10,529 nucleotides of DNA, taken from Candidatus Pullichristensenella stercoripullorum (GTDB lineage: Bacteria; Bacillota; Clostridia; Christensenellales; Aristaeellaceae). The notes under the pieces were generated by a model. It saw only the letters and a list, made by a program, of their open reading frames with translations. It was not told where the DNA came from and made no database searches. Made by a program: the position numbers and the translations under genes. Of the stretch, positions 6,172-10,529 are shown piece by piece (the stretch's first letter is position 1; each line of letters starts with the position of its first letter). The stretch lies in NCBI GenBank assembly GCA_018712885.1, contig DVGE01000277.1, forward strand, positions 1 through 10,529, read 5' to 3'.

Positions 6172-7167
6172 CTATTTGTTGGAGATCGCGTCGTCAAACT
6201 TGAAGGTGGAGGGCTTGAAATCGACCTTGCGCACGAAGGCGGCGGCTTCGGTGGCGCCCTCGACGCGGTCCATGCCGCTGTCTTCCCACTCGACGGAGAG
6301 CGGGCCATCGTACCCGGCGGCGTTGAGCACGCGGATGATCTCCTCAAAGTTGACGCCGCCGTGCCCCAGCGAGCGGAAGTTCCAGCCGCGGCGCAGATCG
6401 CCAAAGTCGATGTGCGAGCCGAGCAGGCCGCTGCGGCCATCGAGCGTGACCGCCGCGTCCTTCATGTGGACGTGGTAGACGCGGTCGATGAAGTCCTGCA
6501 GGAAAAGGTGCGGGGTGACGCCCTGCCAGAGCAGGTGACTGGGGTCGAAGTTGAGGCCGAACTCGGGGCGATCGGCGAACTTGTCCAGCAGCTTCTTGGT
6601 GGAGTAGTAGTCAAAGGCGATCTCGCCGGGATGCACTTCGAGGGCGAAGACCACGCCGTACTTCTTGAACTCGTCGAGGATGGGCGTCCAGAGGCTGACG
6701 ATCTTGTCAAAGCCCTCTTCCACCATGGATTCGGGGGTCTGCGGGAAGGAGTAGAGGTAGCGCCAGATGGGGGAGCCGGTGAAGCCGGTGATGATCTTCA
6801 CGCCGAATTTGGCGGCGGCGGCGGGGGCATTCTTCATCGTCTCCACGGCCCACTTCTGGATGGCTTCCGGCTGTCCGGCGAGGGCCGGGGGCGCGAAGTT
6901 GTCCAGGCGCGGATCGGGCAGATCGCCCACGCACTGGCCGATGATATGGCAGGCCATGGCCTTCATGACCAGGCCGTTCTTTTCGAGTTCCTCCTTGATC
7001 CAGGCGACGTAACTGTCGTCGGAAAGCGCCTTGTCGATGTCGATGCCGTTGCCCCAGCAGGCCACTTCGAGGCCGTCATAGCCCATCTTTTTGGCCAGGA
7101 CGCACAATTCGTCGAAGGGCAGATCCGCCCACTGGGCGGTACACAGCGTTACCGGTCTGGTTCCCAT
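6172..7167 (-). CDS. Sugar phosphate isomerase/epimerase, TIM-barrel (AP endonuclease 2-like) family
   Basis: A 331-residue protein of the xylose isomerase-like TIM-barrel fold. Likely metal ligands are visible: E177 in LEVHP, D208 and H211 in NFDPSH, H234 in HVHMKD and E293 in VEWED. GYDGLEVACWG (29-39) is the usual first barrel strand region. Members isomerise or epimerise sugars, inositol intermediates or keto-sugars, and often sit beside Gfo/Idh/MocA dehydrogenases, as here: the dehydrogenase starts 17 bases after this stop. The start ATG 7167 has AAGGAGG (7176-7182) with 8-base spacing; longer in-frame versions run through the promoter. It is the first gene of the operon. The pair probably acts on a plant or host carbohydrate derivative in the cytosol, but the sequence does not name it. 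Confidence 0.93.
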   Translation of the reverse strand: MGTRPVTLCTAQWADLPFDELCVLAKKMGYDGLEVACWGNGIDIDKALSDDSYVAWIKEELEKNGLVMKAMACHIIGQCVGDLPDPRLDNFAPPALAGQPEAIQKWAVETMKNAPAAAAKFGVKIITGFTGSPIWRYLYSFPQTPESMVEEGFDKIVSLWTPILDEFKKYGVVFALEVHPGEIAFDYYSTKKLLDKFADRPEFGLNFDPSHLLWQGVTPHLFLQDFIDRVYHVHMKDAAVTLDGRSGLLGSHIDFGDLRRGWNFRSLGHGGVNFEEIIRVLNAAGYDGPLSVEWEDSGMDRVEGATEAAAFVRKVDFKPSTFKFDDAISNK

Positions 7168-7215
7168 AACAAATTCCTCCTTAATATGATAGATCTCATA
7201 ACGAACACCCGTCTG

Positions 7216-7237
7216 CGATGGGGAAACAAAACCATCG
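7216..7237. promoter_or_regulatory. Inverted repeat near the transcription start of the sugar operon
   Basis: CGATGG (7216-7221) and CCATCG (7232-7237) with a 10-base spacer lie just downstream of the -10 of the promoter at 7247-7275. The position fits a repressor site or a 5' UTR hairpin. No regulator gene lies directly beside it except the XRE gene at 7598-7789. Confidence 0.45.
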
Positions 7238-7246
7238 TCACAAACA

Positions 7247-7275
7247 ACGATATAACAAAACCCTAAAATTGTCAA
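7247..7275 (-). promoter_or_regulatory. Sigma-A promoter of the epimerase-dehydrogenase operon
   Basis: On the minus strand, perfect TTGACA (7270-7275), 17-base spacer, TATCGT (7247-7252, four of six). It sits in an AT-rich patch about 80 bases before the start codon. Confidence 0.8.
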
Positions 7276-7334
7276 CAGGCAAAAAACCTTTTCCCCAAAA
7301 AGACGCATCCCGACCACAGCAACGCCACGATCGC

Positions 7335-7598
7335 CGCCCCCAAAAACCGCCGCAGGCGGCAGGTCCCTGCGCGTGGGCCTGCCGCCGTCTGCACGCACGA
7401 CTGTTCCATTCGGAACGAAACACAGCGCCCAAGCCCCCTACTCGTGGGGCTTGGGCGCGTCTACTTCGAGCCAACGGCGCTGGCCGCCGGCACTGCCGGC
7501 CCCCCTGCGCGTGGGGCGGGTCTGCGTCTACTTCGAGCCAACGGCGCTGGCCGCCGGCACTGCCGGCCCGAAGGCGCTGGCTGGCGGCACTGCCGGCC
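7335..7598 (+). repeat. Multi-hairpin intergenic repeat, copy 3 (order A-B-C-C-C on the plus strand)
   Basis: Hairpin A (7355-7367 with 7375-7386, one bulged T at 7364, loop TGCGCGT), a 38-base spacer, and hairpin B (perfect 13-bp stem, 7425-7437 with 7446-7458, loop CTACTCGT) are followed by C hairpins at 7486-7500 and 7553-7567, and a degraded one at about 7583-7597. The flank CCCCCAAAAACCGCCGC before A matches copies 1 and 2. Read from the minus-strand XRE gene, whose stop is at 7598-7600, the order is stop, C, C, C, B, A, the same as after cinA. Hairpin A is then followed by GGUUUUUGG, so it may terminate that operon. Confidence 0.85.
7434..7567 (+). repeat. Tandem 67-bp duplication inside repeat copy 3
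   Basis: Bases 7434-7500 and 7501-7567 are direct copies of equal length with about seven differences, all in the first 24 bases; the last 39-40 bases are identical. Each covers the 3' half of hairpin B plus one C hairpin. Copy 2 shows the same kind of duplication with period 60. Confidence 0.85.
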
Positions 7599-7789
7599 TA
7601 CTCCCAGAAGAGGTCGTCCAGCGTTTTGCCCAGCGCGTGGCAAATTTTCAGACAGAGGTTGATGGTGGGGTTGTAGTCGCCTTTTTCGATGGCGTTGATG
7701 GTCTGACGGGAGACGCCCACGCGCTCGGCCAGTTCCTGCTGAGAAAGGTCGAGCGCGGCGCGGGCGGCCTTGAGGCGCAGGTTCTTCAT
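7598..7789 (-). CDS. XRE family helix-turn-helix transcriptional regulator (63 aa)
   Basis: A 63-residue protein made almost only of a Cro/C1-type domain; the helix-turn-helix lies at about residues 15-37 (SQQELAERVGVSRQTINAIE), followed by the typical KGDYNPTINLCLKI and LDDLFWE end. Such short regulators bind DNA as dimers and are commonly paired with a membrane-protein gene. Here the start ATG (7787-7789) overlaps the TGA of the upstream membrane protein (7786-7788) in an ATGA junction, with GGAGGA just before it inside that gene, so translation is coupled. It probably controls its own operon through the inverted repeat at 8346-8369 (inference). The stop codon touches the end of repeat copy 3. 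Confidence 0.94.
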   Translation of the reverse strand: MKNLRLKAARAALDLSQQELAERVGVSRQTINAIEKGDYNPTINLCLKICHALGKTLDDLFWE

Positions 7790-8301
7790 TCCTCCGCCTC
7801 CTCCCGCCTGTCCTTGCGGCGCTTTAATGCCATGGTGATGAGCAGCGCTGCGAACATCGCGGCGATCAGCAGGTTGGCGGCGGGGAAGGTGAGTAGCCCA
7901 TCCTCCACCATGTCGCCGTCAAGAATGACCATCACACCCAGCGCGGCGTTGATGACGAGCATGGCGACAAAGATGCGTTCCCACGTTTTCGGCTTCTCCC
8001 GAAGCGCGAAGTAGGCGTCCGTCCACACGCAGCGCAGTACGTAGACCGTGCCCGCGATCAGCAGCAGCACCACCGTCTCCAGAAACGGCCCCGCCCAGGC
8101 AAACTGCCACGCCTCGCGCACAAAGCCGTTGACCAGCATCAGTGCCGTCAGCACTTCCAGCGCCAGCTTCGCCGCGTTGGCCCGCGCCTGCGCCTGCCGC
8201 TCGTCGTAGCGCGGAGCGCTCTCCTTTCGCTTTTTCAAGACCCCGTAGATGGCCACCGCCAGTATACCGGCCAGCACGCCGCCCGCAAACCATGCGTTCA
8301 T
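7786..8301 (-). CDS. Multi-pass membrane protein of unknown function, paired with the XRE regulator
   Basis: A 171-residue protein with about five hydrophobic segments (near residues 5-22, 45-60, 73-90, 110-127, 140-158). Between segments 1 and 2 is YDERQAQARANAAKLA (32-47), a charged DERQ...R..A motif that I associate with small Firmicutes membrane proteins found next to short XRE regulators (families such as DUF2178 or DUF6773; exact family not certain). The C-terminus is strongly charged (KRRKDRREEAEE). The start ATG 8301 has AAGGAGGG (8308-8315) with 6-base spacing; the longer in-frame form would run through the promoter. First gene of a two-gene unit with a perfect promoter. No transport or enzyme motif is visible. 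Confidence 0.9.
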   Translation of the reverse strand: MNAWFAGGVLAGILAVAIYGVLKKRKESAPRYDERQAQARANAAKLALEVLTALMLVNGFVREAWQFAWAGPFLETVVLLLIAGTVYVLRCVWTDAYFALREKPKTWERIFVAMLVINAALGVMVILDGDMVEDGLLTFPAANLLIAAMFAALLITMALKRRKDRREEAEE

Positions 8302-8325
8302 GTTTATCCCTCCTTGTCTGCTCCC

Positions 8326-8354
8326 ATTATATGCTTTATCCGTCCTTTTGTCAA
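8326..8354 (-). promoter_or_regulatory. Perfect-consensus sigma-A promoter of the membrane protein-XRE operon
   Basis: On the minus strand, TTGACA (8349-8354), 17-base spacer, TATAAT (8326-8331): both hexamers match consensus completely. Such a strong promoter usually needs a repressor, which fits the overlapping inverted repeat. Confidence 0.93.
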
Positions 8355-8369
8355 GTATATCTGACAAAA
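8346..8369. promoter_or_regulatory. Inverted-repeat operator over the -35 box
   Basis: Perfect 8-bp arms TTTTGTCA (8346-8353) and TGACAAAA (8362-8369) with an 8-base centre AGTATATC. One arm covers the -35 hexamer, so a bound protein would block RNA polymerase. The XRE protein of the same operon is the obvious candidate (inference). Confidence 0.7.
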
Positions 8370-8409
8370 AATCAAAAATAAATTGCGAAGGGATCTTGTC
8401 CCTCCGCAA
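8366..8409 (-). terminator. Rho-independent terminator of asnA
   Basis: In the minus-strand RNA an 11-bp stem (8399-8409 with 8383-8393) has one G-U pair and a 5-base loop, and is followed by UUUAUUUUUGAUUUUUU (8382-8366). The G-U pair would be an A-C mismatch in plus-strand RNA, so the hairpin is built for the minus strand. Its U run overlaps the edge of the next operon's operator. Confidence 0.93.
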
Positions 8410-8416
8410 ATACGCT

Positions 8417-9424
8417 TTACAGGAGCCGCACGCCGCCCGCGGCCAGCTTCTCCTCCACGCCCGCGGGCCAGACGGAGACCTGCACCTCGCCCACGTGCGC
8501 CTTGCGCAGAAGCAGCATGCACAGACGGCTCTGGCCGATGCCGCCGCCGATGGTGAGGGGCAGCTTTTCCTCCATCACCGCGCGGTGGAAGGGAAGATCC
8601 AGCCGGGCGCGCGCGTCGGCGGCGTTGAGCTGGCGGAACATGCTGGAGGCGTCCACGCGGATGCCCATGGAGGAAACTTCCAGACAGCAGTCCAGCTCCG
8701 GGTGGTAGTAGAGCAGATCGCCGTTGAGCGACCAATCGTCGTAGTCCGGGGCGCGCACGCCGTGGGGACGGCCGTCGCCCAGCGGCCAGCCGATGTGCTT
8801 GACAAACACGGCGCGGTGCTTTTTCACGAACGCCTGCTCGCGCTCCTCGGGCGCGAGGCCGGGGTACATGTCGAACAGTTCCTCGCTGGTGACGAAGGTC
8901 AGGTTCGCCGGCAGGCGCGGGTGCAGGGCGGGGAAGCGGCTGTGCAGCACGGTCTCCGCCTCCAGCACGGCGGCGTGGATGCGCGCGGCGGTGCGCTCGA
9001 GGTAGGCCTCGTTGCGCTCTGTGCGGGTGATGACCTTTTCCCAGTCCCACTGATCGACGTAGATGGAGTGGAGGTTGTCGGTCTCCTCATCGCGGCGGAT
9101 GGCGTTCATGTCCGTGTAAAGGCCGCTGCCGGGCGCGTAGCCGTACTTGCCGAGGGCGAAGCGCTTCCACTTGGCCAGGGACTGCACCACCTGTATTTCC
9201 ACGCCGGGATCGTCGTGGCAGTCGAAGGCCACCTTGCGCTCCACGCCGCAGAGGTCGTCGTTGAGGCCGGTGTCCCTACGCACGAACAGCGGCGCGGACA
9301 CGCGCGTCAAATTGAGCGCGGCGGAGAGCTGCTGCTGAAAGCAGTCCTTGAGTATCTTGATCGCCTGCTGCGTTTCCAGCAGCGTCAGTTCGCTTTGGTA
9401 GCCCTTGGGGCAGATGTGTTTCAT
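8417..9424 (-). CDS. asnA: Aspartate-ammonia ligase (AMP-forming asparagine synthetase A)
   Basis: A 335-residue protein, close to the usual 330 of AsnA. It makes asparagine from aspartate, ammonia and ATP, releasing AMP and pyrophosphate, in the cytosol as a homodimer related to class II aminoacyl-tRNA synthetases. Visible family motifs are SLAKWKR (82-88), MNAIRRDE (106-113), VDQWDWE (123-129), APDYDDW (225-231), SSMGIRVD (251-258) and GGGIGQSR (293-300, the class II motif 3 region). The start is ATG 9424, with AGAAGGA (9434-9440) at 9-base spacing. The ATGA at 9424-9421 overlaps the stop codon of the Cys-rich gene, so it may be co-translated with the feo genes. A promoter within that gene (9478-9507) allows separate expression, and a strong terminator follows. 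Confidence 0.97.
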   Translation of the reverse strand: MKHICPKGYQSELTLLETQQAIKILKDCFQQQLSAALNLTRVSAPLFVRRDTGLNDDLCGVERKVAFDCHDDPGVEIQVVQSLAKWKRFALGKYGYAPGSGLYTDMNAIRRDEETDNLHSIYVDQWDWEKVITRTERNEAYLERTAARIHAAVLEAETVLHSRFPALHPRLPANLTFVTSEELFDMYPGLAPEEREQAFVKKHRAVFVKHIGWPLGDGRPHGVRAPDYDDWSLNGDLLYYHPELDCCLEVSSMGIRVDASSMFRQLNAADARARLDLPFHRAVMEEKLPLTIGGGIGQSRLCMLLLRKAHVGEVQVSVWPAGVEEKLAAGGVRLL

Positions 9425-9591
9425 CGGCGTTCGTCCTTCTTCGTGCAGTGTCCGCGGCAGGCGCGGGAATATGGACAATTATCGCACGCGCTCTGCCCCT
9501 TTGTCAAGATAAATGCGCGCAAACGGCGGACGAGTATCCACGCCGCGGCGAAGATGACGGCAAAGGCGGCAATGTAGGCGAAAACGACCAT
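9421..9591 (-). CDS. FeoB-associated Cys-rich membrane protein (56 aa)
   Basis: A 56-residue gene, easy to miss for its length. One membrane helix (about residues 3-21, VFAYIAAFAVIFAAAWIL) is followed by a basic stretch (VRRLR) and a Cys-rich tail with C36, C39, C45 and C49, spaced C-x2-C-x5-C-x3-C (CDNCPYSRACRGHC), ending KKDERR. This is the layout of the FeoB-associated Cys-rich family, found after feoB in many Firmicutes. Its role is unproven; the cysteines may bind Fe2+ or take part in redox steps at the inner face of the transporter. It starts at ATG 9591, one base after the feoB stop (TAG 9593-9595), and its TGA (9421-9423) overlaps the asnA ATG, so all three are translationally coupled. 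Position after feoB strongly supports the call. Confidence 0.9.
   Translation of the reverse strand: MVVFAYIAAFAVIFAAAWILVRRLRAFILTKGQSACDNCPYSRACRGHCTKKDERR
9478..9507 (-). promoter_or_regulatory. Sigma-A promoter for asnA inside the Cys-rich gene
   Basis: On the minus strand, perfect TTGACA (9502-9507), 18-base spacer, GATAAT (9478-9483, five of six). It lies within codons 28-38 of the Cys-rich gene, about 55 bases before the asnA start. The TTGACA encodes residues L29 and T30, so promoter and protein share sequence. Confidence 0.75.
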
Positions 9592-9592
9592 G

Positions 9593-10529
9593 CTAGGCCC
9601 CCAACAGGCTGCCCAACTGGAACACCAGCAGCGCCATCACGTAGGCCACGCCCAGCTGCATCAGCACCGAGAGCAGCGTGTACTTCCACGAGCCGGTCTC
9701 GCGGCGGATGGCAGCCACGGCGGAGACGCAGGGCGTGTAGAGGAGGATGAAGACGAGGTAGGCGTAGGCGGAGAGCGGGGTGAATTTCGTCACCAGCAGC
9801 GTGCCAAGCTGCGCCGTGGAACCGGCGGCGTAGAGCACCTGCATGGTGGAGACGACCGCTTCCTTGGCCACCAGGCCAGAGAGCAGGGCCACGCTCTTTT
9901 GCCACTCGCCGAAGCCCAGGGGCGCGAAGATGGGGGCGATGAACGCGCCCAGACGCCCGAACATGGACTGCGCCGGGTCTGTGACCATCTGGAAAGACGG
10001 CGAGAAGGACTGCAAAAACCACACCACCACGCTCATGGCGAAGATGATGGTGCCGGCGCGGACGATGAAGTCCTTGGCGCGGTCCCAGAGGCGGCGGGCG
10101 ACGTTTTTCACCGACGGCACGCGGTAGGCGGGCAGCTCCATGACAAAGGGCGTCTCGCCCTCGCGGAAGGTGGTCTTGCGCAAAATGAGCCCGGCCACGA
10201 CCATCATGATGATGCCCAGCAGGTAGAGGCTCAGCACCACCAAAGCGCTGTTGCCGGGGAAGATGGCGGCGGTGATGAGGCCGTAGACCGGCAGCTTCGC
10301 GCCGCAGCTCATAAAGGGCGTCAGCAGAATGGTCATGCGCCGGTCGCGCTCGTTTTCCACGCCGCGGGCGGCGATGACCGCCGTGGTGGTGCAGCCAAAG
10401 CCCATCAGCATGGGAATGAAGGAGCGGCCCGAAAGCCCGAAGCGGCGCAAGAGCCGGTCGGTGATGAAGGCGGCGCGGCTCATGTAGCCGCTGTCCTCCA
10501 GGATGGACATAAAGAGGAAGATGATGAGT
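9593..10529 (-). CDS. feoB: Ferrous iron transporter FeoB, C-terminal membrane part (5' end outside window)
   Basis: About 311 C-terminal residues are visible; the frame continues past the right edge, where the GTPase domain must lie. FeoB takes up Fe2+ across the cytoplasmic membrane, coupled to its cytosolic G domain. Near the left of the visible part are SILEDSGYMSRAAF and the first Gate region, with GFGCTTTAVIAARG, ENERDRRMTILLTPF and MSCGAKLPVYG; the Cys residues here are typical of the permease core. The second Gate region has GLVAKEAVVSTMQVLY and LYTPCVSAVAAIRRE, and the protein ends in a hydrophobic helix (LLVFQLGSLLGA). It is followed one base later by its Cys-rich partner. No FeoA is seen after it; it could lie upstream, beyond the window. 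Confidence 0.96.
   Translation of the reverse strand, partial: LIIFLFMSILEDSGYMSRAAFITDRLLRRFGLSGRSFIPMLMGFGCTTTAVIAARGVENERDRRMTILLTPFMSCGAKLPVYGLITAAIFPGNSALVVLSLYLLGIIMMVVAGLILRKTTFREGETPFVMELPAYRVPSVKNVARRLWDRAKDFIVRAGTIIFAMSVVVWFLQSFSPSFQMVTDPAQSMFGRLGAFIAPIFAPLGFGEWQKSVALLSGLVAKEAVVSTMQVLYAAGSTAQLGTLLVTKFTPLSAYAYLVFILLYTPCVSAVAAIRRETGSWKYTLLSVLMQLGVAYVMALLVFQLGSLLGA

Noticed and set aside
4749..6478. Two open frames of more than 560 codons opposite or out of frame with the dehydrogenase and epimerase genes
   Set aside because: Shadow frames of GC-rich genes: rich in R, A, P and H, with no motif, and the true frame has clear family signatures.
7335..7598. tRNA or rRNA remnant within the hairpin-rich repeat
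   Set aside because: No cloverleaf, TTCGA-type T loop in the right context, CCA end or rRNA sequence could be seen.
9502..9507. Second copy of the XRE operator at the asnA promoter because of a shared TTTGTCAAG sequence
   Set aside because: The match is just the -35 hexamer and neighbours; the opposite arm is absent.
8249..9577. 442-codon plus-strand frame across asnA
   Set aside because: Antisense shadow of asnA; the minus-strand frame contains all AsnA motifs.

Overview
The window looks like the chromosome of a GC-rich, Gram-positive-type gut Clostridia member (a Christensenellales or Oscillospirales relative is my guess). The reasons are strong AGGAGG-type ribosome sites, consensus sigma-A promoters, and a gene set typical of those bacteria: DUF378, a FeoB-associated Cys-rich protein, AMP-type asparagine synthetase AsnA and a short XRE regulator. 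The taxonomic call is inference; no rRNA or species marker is present.

Left part, plus strand: the 3' end of a secreted protein with a peptidoglycan-binding-like domain (1-513), then cinA (540-1784). Bases 1777-2719 are about 940 bases with no credible gene, filled with hairpins. Two copies of a multi-hairpin repeat face each other there, and the cinA stop codon lies inside the first hairpin. Next come a small DUF378 membrane protein (2794-3003) with a strong terminator, and a secreted double-SH3 protein with its own promoter (3201-3698). A bidirectional terminator separates it from the convergent ZIP metal transporter.

Right part, minus strand, read from right to left: feoB (C-terminal part), a 56-residue FeoB-associated Cys-rich protein and asnA form a tightly packed, translationally coupled cluster, with an extra promoter inside the small gene. 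After the asnA terminator comes a two-gene unit, a membrane protein plus an XRE regulator, with a perfect-consensus promoter overlapped by an inverted-repeat operator. A third copy of the repeat abuts its 3' end. A two-gene carbohydrate unit follows (TIM-barrel epimerase, then Gfo/Idh/MocA dehydrogenase), with a sigma-A promoter; the dehydrogenase seems to lack its first beta strand because of a small indel at the start. After a roughly 475-base gap comes the ZIP transporter (3759-4559).

The main discovery candidate is the repeat. Three copies share a fixed layout (hairpin A of 32 nt, 38-nt spacer, hairpin B of 34 nt, then one or more small hairpins C), with paired base changes in the stems, a shared loop, and spacers fixed in length but not in sequence. 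In two copies it directly follows a gene's stop codon in the same orientation, which suggests a structured 3'-end or terminator-like mobile element.
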